Shown: positions 33,876 through 42,756 of the stretch, piece by piece
Layout: every line of letters begins with the position of its first letter
Numbering within the stretch: position 1 is the first letter of the stretch
Source of the DNA: CAWIXB01 sp963839955
Lineage (GTDB): Bacteria > Actinomycetota > Actinomycetes > JACCUZ01
Assembly: GCA_963839955.1 (NCBI GenBank)
Contig: CAWIXB010000001.1
Location: 2,356,001-2,420,000, forward strand
Direction of reading: 5' to 3'
DNA length: 64,000 nt
Notes under the pieces: generated by a model
What the model was told of the DNA's origin: nothing
The model's database searches: none
Seen by the model: the letters and a program-made list of their open reading frames with translations, nothing else
Position numbers and translations under genes: made by a program

Positions 33876-35783
33876 ATGTCGACCTCGGTAACCATGCCGG
33901 CGCTCGGAGAGAGCGTGTCCGAAGGCACCGTCACCCGCTGGCTCAAGCAGGAGGGCGACGAGGTCAACGCCGACGAGCCGCTGCTCGAGGTGTCCACGGA
34001 CAAGGTCGACACCGAGATCCCCTCACCGGCCTCCGGGGTGCTGCAGAAAATCGTGGTGGCCGAGGACGAGACGGTCTCGGTCGGCGCCGAGCTCGCCGTC
34101 ATCGGTGACGGAGCGGGCGGCGGCGGGGACGGTCAGACGCAGGACAAGGCCGACGAGAGCCAGCAGGAGCAGTCCGCTGACGACCAGGGCTCGCAGGACG
34201 AGGGTGGCGACGAGTCGAGCGACGACGGCGGCGACGATCAGGCGCAGGACACTGCCGACGACAGCCAGCAGGACCAGGACTCACAAGACTCGCAGGACCA
34301 GGGCGAGCAGCAGGACCAGGGCGGTCAGCAGGGCGGCGGTCAGCAGGGCGGCGCGCAGCCGGGCGGCGGCGGGGGCACCACGGTGACCATGCCCGCCTTG
34401 GGCGAGAGCGTCACCGAGGGCACCGTCACGCGCTGGCTGAAGAAGGAGGGCGACCAGGTCGAGACCGACGAGCCGCTGCTCGAGGTCTCCACCGACAAGG
34501 TCGACACCGAGATCCCGTCGCCGGCCTCCGGCGTCCTGCAGCAGATCATGGTCGCCGAGGACGAGACCGTGGAGGTCGGCGCGGGCCTCGCTGTCATCGG
34601 CGGCTCGGGCGGCGGCGGCGGCGGCGAGCAGGCTGCTCCGAACCAGGACGAGCAGAAGCAGGACGAGCAGAAGCAGGAGCAACAAGAGCAGCCCGAGCAG
34701 AAGCCCGCAGAGAAGTCCGACCAAAAGTCGGAGCAGAAGTCCGAGCAGGCGGCGCCGGCAAAGCAAGAGGCCAAGGAGAGCGCGCCCGCACCGCAGCAGT
34801 CGCAGCAGCAGGCTCCTCCCCAGCAGCAGAAGGCCCCGAACGGCGAGAGCACCGACGGAGCGGCGTACGTCACCCCGCTGGTGCGCAAGCTCGCCGCCGA
34901 GCACGGCGTCGACCTCGCCCGGCTCAAGGGCACCGGCGTCGGCGGGCGCATCCGCAAGCAGGACGTGCTCGAGGCGGGCAAGGCGCAGCAGGCGGAGCAG
35001 CAGGCGCCGCAGCAGAAGCCCGCGGCGGCGAGCGGTGCGCCGGCACCGGACATGACCGGCAAGCGCGGGACGACCGAGAAGATGTCGCGGCTGCGCAAGG
35101 TCATCGCAACGCGGATGGTCGAGTCGCTGCAGGTGTCGGCTCAGCTGACCACCGTCGTCGAGGTCGACCTGACCAGGATCGCGCGGCTCCGGGCGCGGGC
35201 GAAGGGCGAGTTCGAGGCGCGCGAGGGCGTCAAGCTGTCCTACCTGCCGTTCCTCGCCAAGGCGACGGTCGAGGCGCTCAAGGCCCATCCCAAGCTCAAC
35301 TCCAGCATCGACACGGAGAAGGGCGAGATCACCTACTTCGACACCGAGAACCTCGGCGTCGCGGTGGACACCGAGCGCGGGCTGCTCGTCCCGGTCGTCA
35401 AGGAGGCCGGCGACCTCAACATCGCCGGGCTCGCCCGCCGGATCGCCGACCTGGCCGAGCGGACCCGCAGCAACAAGATCGGGCCGGACGAGCTCGGCGG
35501 TGGCACCTTCACGCTGACCAACACGGGCAGCCGTGGTGCTCTCTTCGACACGCCCATCATCAACCAGCCGCAGGTCGGCATCCTCGGCACCGGCGCCGTC
35601 GTCAAGCGTCCCGTCGTGGTCGACGGCCCCGACGTCGGCGAGACGATCGCGATCAGGTCGATGTGCTACCTCGCGCTCTCCTACGACCACCGCGTCGTCG
35701 ACGGGGCCGACGCGGCGCGCTTCCTCGTGACCATCAAGTCGCGGCTCGAGGAGGGCTCGTTCGAGGCCGACCTGGGGCTTTGA
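33876..35783 (+). CDS. sucB: Dihydrolipoamide acyltransferase E2 with two lipoyl domains (SucB/DlaT)
   Basis: 635 residues. Two nearly identical lipoyl domains each contain TDKVDTEIPSPASGVL, with lipoylated Lys near residues 43 and 207. Very Gln/Glu/Asp-rich linkers (about 90-165 and 248-330) separate them. The E3-binding domain is near 331-366 (VTPLVRKLAAEHGVDL) and the catalytic acyltransferase ends with SYDHRVVDGADAARF near 601. It probably serves both pyruvate and 2-oxoglutarate complexes, as in related actinobacteria. The linkers have low-complexity DNA. The lipoyl ligase genes lipA and lipB lie 5-6 kb on. Confidence 0.95.
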   Translation: MSTSVTMPALGESVSEGTVTRWLKQEGDEVNADEPLLEVSTDKVDTEIPSPASGVLQKIVVAEDETVSVGAELAVIGDGAGGGGDGQTQDKADESQQEQSADDQGSQDEGGDESSDDGGDDQAQDTADDSQQDQDSQDSQDQGEQQDQGGQQGGGQQGGAQPGGGGGTTVTMPALGESVTEGTVTRWLKKEGDQVETDEPLLEVSTDKVDTEIPSPASGVLQQIMVAEDETVEVGAGLAVIGGSGGGGGGEQAAPNQDEQKQDEQKQEQQEQPEQKPAEKSDQKSEQKSEQAAPAKQEAKESAPAPQQSQQQAPPQQQKAPNGESTDGAAYVTPLVRKLAAEHGVDLARLKGTGVGGRIRKQDVLEAGKAQQAEQQAPQQKPAAASGAPAPDMTGKRGTTEKMSRLRKVIATRMVESLQVSAQLTTVVEVDLTRIARLRARAKGEFEAREGVKLSYLPFLAKATVEALKAHPKLNSSIDTEKGEITYFDTENLGVAVDTERGLLVPVVKEAGDLNIAGLARRIADLAERTRSNKIGPDELGGGTFTLTNTGSRGALFDTPIINQPQVGILGTGAVVKRPVVVDGPDVGETIAIRSMCYLALSYDHRVVDGADAARFLVTIKSRLEEGSFEADLGL

Positions 35784-35805
35784 CCACCCCGGAGGGCACA
35801 ACCCG

Positions 35806-36720
35806 ATGAAGGTCGCGATCACCGGTGCGTCCGGGCTGCTGGGACCCCATCTCGTGGCGTCGTTGCGACGGGACGGCCACGAGGTGGTCAAGCTGGTACG
35901 CCGGCTGCCGGCCGCGCCGGACGAGGTCCGCTGGACGCCGACGGCCGGCTACGTCGACCTCGACGGGCTGACCGGCACCGACGCCGCCATCCATCTGGCG
36001 GGCGCCAACATGGGCGGACGGCCGTGGACCCCGGCGTACAAGCGCGAGGTGCTGACCAGCCGGGTGATGGGCACCACCACCCTCGCCGAGACCCTGGCCG
36101 CGCTCGACCCGCGACCGCGGGTGCTCATCTCGGCCAGCGGCGTCGGCATCTACGGCAACCCGGGCGACGACATCCTGGACGAGAGCGCACCGGTGGGCGA
36201 CGGCTACGTCGCGCACATCGCCGACTCGTGGGAGCGCTCGACGACACCCGCGGCAGAGGCGGGCGTGCGCGTCGTGACGATGCGCACCGGCGTCGTCGTC
36301 TCCGGCAAGGGCGGGGCCCTGGGTCGGCTGATGCCAATCTTCCGGCTGGGCCTCGGCGGAAGGCTCGGCTCGGGACGGCAGTGGTGGAGCTGGGTGGCAC
36401 TGTCGGACTACGTCCGCGCGGTGCGTTTCCTGCTCGACCACGACGAGATCAGCGGCGCCGTCAACGTGTGCGCGCCGAACCCGATCAGGAACGCCGACCT
36501 GACAGACGCGATGGGTCGGGTCCTTCGACGGCCGACGTTCACCCGAGTGCCCGGCTTCGCGATGAAGGTGCCGCTGCGTGACTTCGCCGAGGATCTGCTC
36601 GGCGGGCAGCGTGTGGTGCCGACCCGGCTGCACGAGGCCGGCTTCACGTTCGACCTGCCGGAGTTCGAGAGCGCGCTGCGCGCCGAGCTCGCCGCCGCTC
36701 ATCCGCGCACCACGTCGTAG
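35806..36720 (+). CDS. TIGR01777-type NAD-dependent epimerase
   Basis: 304 residues. It starts MKVAITGASGLLGPHLV (Rossmann TGxxGxxG), has HLAGANMGGRPW near residue 64 and the SASGVGIYG segment near 108. This is the YfcH-like SDR family of unknown substrate. It lies 22 nt after the E2 gene with CCGGAGGG upstream, as in the mycobacterial order. The last 22 nt overlap the convergent kinase gene. Confidence 0.9.
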   Translation: MKVAITGASGLLGPHLVASLRRDGHEVVKLVRRLPAAPDEVRWTPTAGYVDLDGLTGTDAAIHLAGANMGGRPWTPAYKREVLTSRVMGTTTLAETLAALDPRPRVLISASGVGIYGNPGDDILDESAPVGDGYVAHIADSWERSTTPAAEAGVRVVTMRTGVVVSGKGGALGRLMPIFRLGLGGRLGSGRQWWSWVALSDYVRAVRFLLDHDEISGAVNVCAPNPIRNADLTDAMGRVLRRPTFTRVPGFAMKVPLRDFAEDLLGGQRVVPTRLHEAGFTFDLPEFESALRAELAAAHPRTTS

Positions 36721-38207
36721 ACCCGCCACTCGCCGTCCACCCGTTGCAGCGTCATCCGCCACGCTTGCTCGGCCCTCCCTCGCCGCGTCGTGACCAGCCG
36801 CCCGCGGGCGTCGACGAGGTCGTAGGCCGGGAGCGCGTCGACCACCCGCAGCACCACCCGGCCGGAACCGCTCTCGAGCAGCCGCACGGACGAGTGGTCG
36901 AGCCGCAGACCCCGCGTCCGCAATCCCGCGTCGGCCAACCTGCGGATCACGAGACGATCCCTGCGCAAGGCAGGCGCGTCCGGGCTGTAGACGCCGACGA
37001 GGGCGTGAAGGTCGGCATGGGCGAACGCGGTGGCGCGGGAGCGGTCGAGCGCACCGACCACCGCGCTCCAGCCCCGTCCTGGTGACCGATCGTGCGGGCC
37101 GGTCGAGGCACCGCGGACGTCGACGCCCTCCTCCGGGGAGGTCTGACCCGCCCAGAGCGCGCCGAGCATCCCCGCCACGGCGACGACCAGCACCACCGAC
37201 AAGAGCGCCCCGAGCACCTTGAGTGGACCGGCGGGCAGCCGGCGGTGGCGAGCGCGCCCCGCGAGCGGCGTGACAGGGGCAGACAGCGGCCGTCGGTGCC
37301 TGCGCCGCACAGGTGCTCGGCCCGCTGCGCTCCGCGTTGCGGGCTGGGGCGGCAGCGGACGCAGCCGGTGGGTGACGGGTTCGGGCGCCGGGTGCGACAG
37401 GAAGGTCGGTCTCGGGACCAGGCCGACCGGAGCCGCCGGGTGGACGTCGAAGACCGCAAGGGCGAGGCCCGCAGCGGTGGGCCGGGCAGCCGGGTCGGAG
37501 TCCAGGGCCCGCCCGACCACGGCCGCGAGATCGGCCGGCACGCCGAGCCGGGTGAGCTCGGGTACGGCGCCGGGACCGGTCCGGGTGGATGCGGCCCCGA
37601 CCGGCCCCGGCGGACGTCCAGTCAGCGCCCGGTGGCACACGGCAGCGAGGCCGTAGACATCGGACGCCGGCTTCAACGTCGCACCGGCGAGTGCCGCCGG
37701 GTCGGCGTAGACGGACGTGCCTTCGGCTTCCCCCACCGGCAGGCCGATCAACCGTGCGACGCCCAAATCGCTGAGCATGGGCCGACCGTCGGCACCGAAC
37801 AGGACGTTCGCCGGTGTCACGTCGCCGTGCACGACGCCCTGCGCGTGAACGGCGGCGAGGGCCTGCGCCAGCGCCACGGCGACCGTCACGACCTCGCCGG
37901 GGTCGAGCCGGCGCCGCACCGACAGCAGTCCGGCGAGGCTGCCGCCTGCCGCATGGTCGAGCACCAGCACGAGGTCGTCACCCGCCTCGACGAGCCCTCG
38001 CATCCGCACGACGTGCGGGTGTGCCACAGCCGACAGCACCGCTGCCTCCTGACGCAGCCGGTCACGAGCCCGGTCGTCGGGGACCCGCAACCGCTTGAGC
38101 GCCACCTGCTCGCCGGTCGCCGACTCGCTGGCCAGCCACACCTCACCCGTGGCGCCGTAGCCGAGCAGCTCGACCACGTCGTAGCCCGGGACCCTCAGCG
38201 AGGACAT
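36699..38207 (-). CDS. Transmembrane serine/threonine protein kinase with extracellular NTF2-like domain
   Basis: 502 residues from the ATG at 38207 (a GTG two codons upstream is possible). The kinase domain has K38 (VALKRL), catalytic HGDVTPAN at 127-134 (HGD for the usual HRD) and DLG at 147-149 (for DFG), so the Lys, Asp and Mg-binding residues are retained. A basic juxtamembrane region and one helix (near 340-365) lead to an exported domain of about 130 residues that looks like an NTF2/SnoaL sensor (GLRLDHSSVRLLE; WRVYDVVRG). Ligand unknown. Confidence 0.88.
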   Translation of the reverse strand: MSSLRVPGYDVVELLGYGATGEVWLASESATGEQVALKRLRVPDDRARDRLRQEAAVLSAVAHPHVVRMRGLVEAGDDLVLVLDHAAGGSLAGLLSVRRRLDPGEVVTVAVALAQALAAVHAQGVVHGDVTPANVLFGADGRPMLSDLGVARLIGLPVGEAEGTSVYADPAALAGATLKPASDVYGLAAVCHRALTGRPPGPVGAASTRTGPGAVPELTRLGVPADLAAVVGRALDSDPAARPTAAGLALAVFDVHPAAPVGLVPRPTFLSHPAPEPVTHRLRPLPPQPATRSAAGRAPVRRRHRRPLSAPVTPLAGRARHRRLPAGPLKVLGALLSVVLVVAVAGMLGALWAGQTSPEEGVDVRGASTGPHDRSPGRGWSAVVGALDRSRATAFAHADLHALVGVYSPDAPALRRDRLVIRRLADAGLRTRGLRLDHSSVRLLESGSGRVVLRVVDALPAYDLVDARGRLVTTRRGRAEQAWRMTLQRVDGEWRVYDVVRG

Positions 38208-38287
38208 GGCCACCAGCCTGGCCCGATCGCGGGATCGCGCCGCGAAGTTGTACACAGCCCCGCACGAACCGGCTCCGGGCTGGTGGG

Positions 38288-38293
38288 TAGCGT
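38288..38293 (+). promoter_or_regulatory. -10 element (TAGCGT), predicted leaderless start
   Basis: TAGCGT lies 7 nt before the GTG at 38301. The 93-nt gap with the divergent kinase gene has no other clear element. Confidence 0.5.
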
Positions 38294-38300
38294 CTCGCCG

Positions 38301-39026
38301 GTGAAGATCCTGGCGAGCTCCGGCGGATTCCTGCCGACCGACCGCGGTCCGTACCAATGGCGGCGCGGCCCGCTGATCGAGCACGCCATCGAGCTCGCCG
38401 GCGGCCCCGACCAACCCCGCGTGTGCTACCTCGGGACCGCGCAGGGCGACAGCGTCAACGGCATCGCCGGCTTCTACGGCGCGTTCGCGGGCTCCGACGT
38501 ACGGGCGTCGCACCTCGAGCTCTTCACCATGCCGAACGTGTCCCACGTGCGAGCCCACCTGCTCGCCCAGGACGTCGTGTGGGTCGGCGGTGGCTCGGTC
38601 GCCAACCTGCTCGCGGTGTGGCGGGTGCACGGCCTCGACGCCCTCTTCCGCGAGTGCTGGGAGGGCGGCGTCGTCCTCGGCGGCGTCTCCGCCGGGTCGA
38701 TCTGCTGGCACGCTGGCGGTCCCACGGACTCGTTCGGGCGCGACCTCCGGCCGGTGACGAACGGGCTGGGCCTGCTGCCCTACGGCAACGGGGTCCACTA
38801 CGACTCCGAGGCGCAGCGACGGCCGCTGCTCCATCGTCTGGTCGCCGACAAGACCCTGCCCACGTCCTACGCCACCGACGACGGGGTCGGCCTCGTCTAC
38901 GACGGCACCACCCTGGTCGAGGCGGTGTCCGACCGACCGGACGCGGCGGCGTACCTCGTCGAGCGGGCCGACGACGGCGCCACCGTCGAGACCCGCATCG
39001 AGCCCCGCCGCCTCGACATCCCCTGA
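38301..39026 (+). CDS. Peptidase E-like (S51) alpha/beta hydrolase
   Basis: 241 residues from a GTG. The sequence has the class-I-amidotransferase-like fold of peptidase E: VCYLGTAQGD near residue 42, VVWVGGGSVANLL near 95 and the nucleophile elbow LGGVSAGSICW near 130 (Ser in GVSAGS), with HYDSEAQRR near 165. It would cleave Asp-X dipeptides or related peptides in the cytoplasm. The context gives no further hint. Confidence 0.88.
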   Translation: MKILASSGGFLPTDRGPYQWRRGPLIEHAIELAGGPDQPRVCYLGTAQGDSVNGIAGFYGAFAGSDVRASHLELFTMPNVSHVRAHLLAQDVVWVGGGSVANLLAVWRVHGLDALFRECWEGGVVLGGVSAGSICWHAGGPTDSFGRDLRPVTNGLGLLPYGNGVHYDSEAQRRPLLHRLVADKTLPTSYATDDGVGLVYDGTTLVEAVSDRPDAAAYLVERADDGATVETRIEPRRLDIP

Positions 39027-39038
39027 ACTCGTCCGACG

Positions 39039-40064
39039 TCAGCCGAGCCGCACCGTCGTACCCTCCCGGGCGCTGCGCCGCGCCGCATCGAGCACGTCGA
39101 TGACGTGGACGACGCCGCGTGCGTCGACCGGCGGCGGCGCACCGTCCTTCACCATGGCGACCACGCCGGGATAGATGTCCTCCCAGCCGCCCGGCTCCCG
39201 GCGCACCGGCTCACGGCTCTCCCCCGCCACCAGCCACCCGCGGTGCTCGTCGTCGGTGTCGACCCAGTCCCGGTGCGGCGTGGACTCGTCCGACAGGTTG
39301 GCGACCAGGTAGGCGGCCTTGCGGCCCAGCAGCCGCGTCGCCGGCCCGGGCGCGCCGGCCAGCGCCATCGCGCCGAGGTGGCTTCGTACGCCGCTCGCGT
39401 GCTCGACGGCGAGGAACGTCACGTCGTCACCCGCCGTCGAGAGCGCGGCGAGCTCTGCGTAGACCGACACGACCGGCCCGAACAGGTCGACCGCGTCGTC
39501 GACCAGGTGGGACTGCAGGTCGTGCAGCAGTCCGCCGCCCTCGTCGGTGGTCAGGTTCTCGCGCCAGCGGTCCTTCGGCACCGGGCGCCACCGCTCGTAC
39601 CGCAGCTCGTAGCGCACCACGTCGCCCACCGCACCCTCCGCGAGCAACCGCCGCACCGTCAGGTGGTCGGAGTCCCACCGCCGGTTCTGGAAGACCGTCA
39701 TCGCCACGCCTCGCGCAGCGGCCAGGTCGACGACCGCCGCCGCGTCGGGTCCGCTGGTCGCCAGCGGCTTGTCGACGACCACCGGCAGCCCGAGCTCTAT
39801 GGCCTCGCGGGCCTGGGCGGCGTGCACGGCGTTCGGAGACGCAAGCACCACGACGTCGAGCTGGTCGGAAAGGGCCGTCAGGTCGGCCCAGCTCGGCACC
39901 ACCTCTGTGCCCGGCAGCTCTGCGCCGGCCGCCTGTGCTCGCTCCGGATTCGCGGTGACCACGTGCGTCACCCGCAGCCCGTCGCATGCGCGCAGCAACG
40001 GCGCGTGGATGTCGCGCCCGGCCATGCCGAAGCCCACCAGCCCGACCCGAAGCTCGTCACCCAC
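39039..40064 (-). CDS. Gfo/Idh/MocA-family oxidoreductase
   Basis: 341 residues from the GTG at 40064, which has a CAGGAGGG ribosome binding site. Rossmann start VGLVGFGMAGRDIHAP, then KPLATSGPDAAAVVDL near residue 95 (the conserved EKP-like Lys) and the C-terminal beta sheet (DLQSHLVDDAVDLFG near 172). It is an NAD(P)-dependent sugar or inositol-type dehydrogenase, substrate unknown. It ends 12 nt from the peptidase E stop. Confidence 0.87.
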   Translation of the reverse strand: MGDELRVGLVGFGMAGRDIHAPLLRACDGLRVTHVVTANPERAQAAGAELPGTEVVPSWADLTALSDQLDVVVLASPNAVHAAQAREAIELGLPVVVDKPLATSGPDAAAVVDLAAARGVAMTVFQNRRWDSDHLTVRRLLAEGAVGDVVRYELRYERWRPVPKDRWRENLTTDEGGGLLHDLQSHLVDDAVDLFGPVVSVYAELAALSTAGDDVTFLAVEHASGVRSHLGAMALAGAPGPATRLLGRKAAYLVANLSDESTPHRDWVDTDDEHRGWLVAGESREPVRREPGGWEDIYPGVVAMVKDGAPPPVDARGVVHVIDVLDAARRSAREGTTVRLG

Positions 40065-40111
40065 GACCGTCTCCCTCCTGCCGTTGGACCAGCGGGCCAT
40101 TCTGCCCGGCG

Positions 40112-40117
40112 TAGGCT
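40112..40117 (+). promoter_or_regulatory. -10 element (TAGGCT), predicted leaderless start of lipB
   Basis: TAGGCT lies 7 nt before the GTG at 40125. The 60-nt gap between lipB and the divergent oxidoreductase also contains that gene's ribosome binding site. Confidence 0.5.
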
Positions 40118-40124
40118 TGACGCC

Positions 40125-40751
40125 GTGAGCGACCTCGCGATGGTGCACGCCGGGCTGGTGCCCTACGACGAGGCCTGGGCCGAGCAGCGCCGCGTGCACG
40201 CCGCCCGGGTGTCCGGCGAGGCGCCCGACACGGTCCTGCTGCTCGAGCACCCGCCGGTCTACACCGCGGGCAAGCGGACGTCGCTGCTGGAGCGCCCCAC
40301 CGACGGCACTCCTGTCATCGACGTCGACCGCGGCGGCAAGATCACCTGGCACGGCCCTGGGCAGCTCGTCGGCTATCCCATCGTGGCCCTACCGCAGCCG
40401 GTCGACGTGGTCGGCCATGTGCGACGGGTTGAGGAGGCGCTGATCCTCGCGTGCGCCGACCTCGGCGTCGAGGTGACGCGCATCGAGGGCCGCTCCGGGG
40501 TCTGGGTTCCCGGCTCGGGCGGCGAGCAGGACAAGAAGGTCGGCGCCATCGGCATCCGCGTCTCCCAGGGCGTCACCATGCACGGGTTCGCGCTCAACTG
40601 TGACTGCGACCTCACCTGGTTCGACCGCATCGTTCCCTGCGGCATCAGCGACGCATCGGTCACCTCGCTCAGCGAGCAGACGGGGCGCACCGTGACGGTG
40701 GCCGAGGCCACGCCGTACGTCGAGAAGCGGCTGGCCGAAGTCCTGCGCTGA
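40125..40751 (+). CDS. lipB: Octanoyl-[ACP]:protein octanoyltransferase
   Basis: 208 residues from a GTG. The LipB signature is complete: LLLEHPPVYTAGKR near residue 40, DRGGKITWHGPGQLVGYPI near 70, KKVGAIGIRVSQGVTMHGFALN near 143 and the catalytic Cys in PCGISD near 172. It transfers octanoyl from acyl carrier protein to lipoyl domains, the first lipoylation step. lipA follows one gene later, and the lipoyl E2 substrate lies 5 kb upstream. Confidence 0.96.
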   Translation: MSDLAMVHAGLVPYDEAWAEQRRVHAARVSGEAPDTVLLLEHPPVYTAGKRTSLLERPTDGTPVIDVDRGGKITWHGPGQLVGYPIVALPQPVDVVGHVRRVEEALILACADLGVEVTRIEGRSGVWVPGSGGEQDKKVGAIGIRVSQGVTMHGFALNCDCDLTWFDRIVPCGISDASVTSLSEQTGRTVTVAEATPYVEKRLAEVLR

Positions 40752-40846
40752 GAGGTGATCCCGGACACGTTCTCGGCCAGCGTGTTAGGGCTCCGTGGGA
40801 CAGGGCAAGTGGCGCAGACAACGTCACTTCTCTGGAGGAAACCAAG

Positions 40847-41410
40847 ATGGCTCGCAACACAATCTCCCGAACTCTGCACGATGTGGGGCTCGCAGCATGG
40901 TTCGGCGGATCGCTGATGGGTGCCGTCGGGCTCAACGCCGCCGCCGGCGTCGTCGACGACCCTGAGCAGCGGGGCCGGGTCGTCAACGAGGGCTGGGACC
41001 GTTGGACACCCCTCAACGCAGGCGCCATCGGTGCCCACCTCGTTGGCGGCGCCGCGATCCTGCTGACCAACCGCGAGAGGGTGGCCGGGCAGAAGGGCGT
41101 GCTCGCGATGACCGGCCTCAAGACCCTGATGACCGGCGCCGCCCTGGGCGCCACCGCGTACAGCCGGATGCTGGGCCGCAAGGTCGCCTCGCAGCCGGAC
41201 ATGCCGGTTGCGTCGGGCACCCAGCCCATCGCCGAGACACCGGAAGACGTGGCGAAGGCCCAGCAGCAGTTGAAGGCACTGCAGTGGGCGGTACCGGCAA
41301 CCACCGCGGCGATCTTGGTGCTGAACTCCTACGCCGGGGAGCAGCAGCGACCCTCCGAGGTCACCAAGGGTGTGCGGCAGCGGGCCCGCCAGCTGGCCCG
41401 CGTCGGCTGA
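40847..41410 (+). CDS. Small membrane protein of unknown function between lipB and lipA
   Basis: 187 residues with GGAGGAAACC before the ATG, an excellent ribosome binding site. Several hydrophobic stretches (AAWFGGSLMGAVGLNAAAGV near residue 16; AGAIGAHLVGGAAILL near 57; a third near 90 and one near 145). There are no catalytic motifs. It is not part of the mycobacterial lipB-lipA order and may be an insertion. Function not recognised. Confidence 0.75.
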   Translation: MARNTISRTLHDVGLAAWFGGSLMGAVGLNAAAGVVDDPEQRGRVVNEGWDRWTPLNAGAIGAHLVGGAAILLTNRERVAGQKGVLAMTGLKTLMTGAALGATAYSRMLGRKVASQPDMPVASGTQPIAETPEDVAKAQQQLKALQWAVPATTAAILVLNSYAGEQQRPSEVTKGVRQRARQLARVG

Positions 41411-41443
41411 GGCTCAACGGGCTGCCACCCGTTCCCGCTGGGA

Positions 41444-41485
41444 CGATCGTCACCGGACCGACGTACGCTGGTGCGGTGACGATCG
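41444..41485 (+). promoter_or_regulatory. 12-bp inverted repeat spanning the lipA promoter
   Basis: Perfect arms CGATCGTCACCG (41444-41455) and CGGTGACGATCG (41474-41485) are separated by 18 nt that contain the -10 element. The right arm covers the GTG start. The centre-to-centre distance is 30 bp, about three helical turns, as expected for a dimeric repressor. It could also fold as an RNA hairpin over the start only if transcription began upstream. Confidence 0.5.
41464..41469 (+). promoter_or_regulatory. -10 element (TACGCT), predicted leaderless start of lipA
   Basis: TACGCT lies 6 nt before the GTG at 41476, inside the inverted repeat. Leaderless transcription of lipA is predicted. Confidence 0.5.
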
Positions 41486-42423
41486 CTCCGGAGGGCCGCA
41501 AGCTGCTGCGCCTGGAGGTCCGCAACAGCGAGACCCCCATCGAGAAGAAGCCCCCGTGGATCAAGACCCGGGCGAAGATGGGCCCCGAGTACACCGAGCT
41601 CAAGTCGCTGGTCAAGCGCGAGGGCTTGCACACGGTGTGCGAGGAGGCGGGCTGTCCCAACATCTTCGAGTGCTGGGAGGACCGCGAGGCGACGTTCCTC
41701 ATCGGCGGCGACCAATGCACCCGGCGCTGCGACTTCTGCCAGATCGACACCGGCAAGCCGGAGCCGCTCGACCGTGACGAGCCGCGACGGGTCGCCGAGT
41801 CCGTGCAGGCGATGGGGCTGCGCTACGCGACCATCACGGGGGTGGCCCGCGACGACCTGCCCGACGGCGGCGCCTGGCTCTACGCCGAGACGGTCCGCCA
41901 GATCCACCAGCTCAACCCGGGCACCGGTGTCGAGCTGCTCATCCCCGACTTCGACGCGAAGCCCGACCAGCTCGCCGAGGTCTTCGGCTCGCGTCCCGAG
42001 GTGCTGGCGCACAACATCGAGACGGTGCCGCGCATCTTCCGGCGCATTCGCCCTGGCTTCCGCTACGAGCGATCCCTCGACGTGATCCGCCAGGCCCGGG
42101 CCGACTCGCTCGTCACCAAGTCGAACCTGATCCTGGGCATGGGCGAGGAGCGCCACGAGGTCACCCAGGCGCTGCGCGACCTGCAAGAAGCCGGCTGCGA
42201 GCTCATCACGATCACCCAGTACCTGCGACCCTCGCCCCGCCACCACCCGGTGGTCCGCTGGGTCAAGCCCGAGGAGTTCGTCGAGATGGAGGCCGAGGCG
42301 ACCGAGATCGGCTTCGCCGGGGTCATGTCGGGACCGCTGGTGCGCTCGTCGTACCGCGCTGGTCGGCTCTACCAGCAGGCCGTGGCGGCCCGCGGAGCGA
42401 CCACCGACGCCGTCGTGGGCTGA
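41476..42423 (+). CDS. lipA: Lipoyl synthase (radical SAM)
   Basis: 315 residues from a GTG. It has both cluster-binding groups: CEEAGCPNIFEC near residue 55 for the auxiliary [4Fe-4S] and CTRRCDFC near 82 for the radical SAM cluster. The SAM-binding TGVARDDL and the terminal region with RSSYRAG complete the family. It inserts two sulfurs into octanoyl-lipoyl domains. The 66-nt gap after it is unremarkable. Confidence 0.97.
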   Translation: MTIAPEGRKLLRLEVRNSETPIEKKPPWIKTRAKMGPEYTELKSLVKREGLHTVCEEAGCPNIFECWEDREATFLIGGDQCTRRCDFCQIDTGKPEPLDRDEPRRVAESVQAMGLRYATITGVARDDLPDGGAWLYAETVRQIHQLNPGTGVELLIPDFDAKPDQLAEVFGSRPEVLAHNIETVPRIFRRIRPGFRYERSLDVIRQARADSLVTKSNLILGMGEERHEVTQALRDLQEAGCELITITQYLRPSPRHHPVVRWVKPEEFVEMEAEATEIGFAGVMSGPLVRSSYRAGRLYQQAVAARGATTDAVVG

Positions 42424-42490
42424 CGACCTGCTCACCCAAGATTTTCTACCTGGACACCCGCCGGTAACGAGCCGCGGGTTCGCTAGCCGC

Positions 42491-42703
42491 ATGACACGAC
42501 AACTCCCGCCGATGGCGACGTTCGGCGAGCTGCTGCGCACCGCCGTGGGCAGCGCCTCGGTGCGCGTCGCCGAGGGCTCACGACGTAACGCCCGGCAGGC
42601 CATAGGCCGGCGGCACGACGAGAACCGGGAAGCACGCGACGTGCTCGCGGCGCTCGAGCCGACATTGGCTCCCCCGCCGATCCCGCGTCGCCGTCGCGCC
42701 TGA
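42491..42703 (+). CDS. Small basic hypothetical protein (70 aa)
   Basis: ATG start with no clear ribosome binding site. A predicted amphipathic helix (TFGELLRTAVGSASVRVAEGSRRNARQAIGR) and a Pro/Arg-rich tail (PPPIPRRRRA) are the only features. No family known. It may be spurious, though it lies alone in the lipA-DUF4191 gap and its codons look coding-like. Confidence 0.4.
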   Translation: MTRQLPPMATFGELLRTAVGSASVRVAEGSRRNARQAIGRRHDENREARDVLAALEPTLAPPPIPRRRRA

Positions 42704-42743
42704 GAGTCCAGGGGCGCGGACCAGGCTCCGCGTCGTCGCCACG

Positions 42744-42749
42744 TATCCT
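42744..42749 (+). promoter_or_regulatory. -10 element (TATCCT), predicted leaderless start
   Basis: TATCCT lies 7 nt before the ATG at 42757. A GCGGA/TCCGC stem upstream (near 42715-42732) may terminate lipA transcription. Confidence 0.5.
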
Positions 42750-42756
42750 GCGGGCC

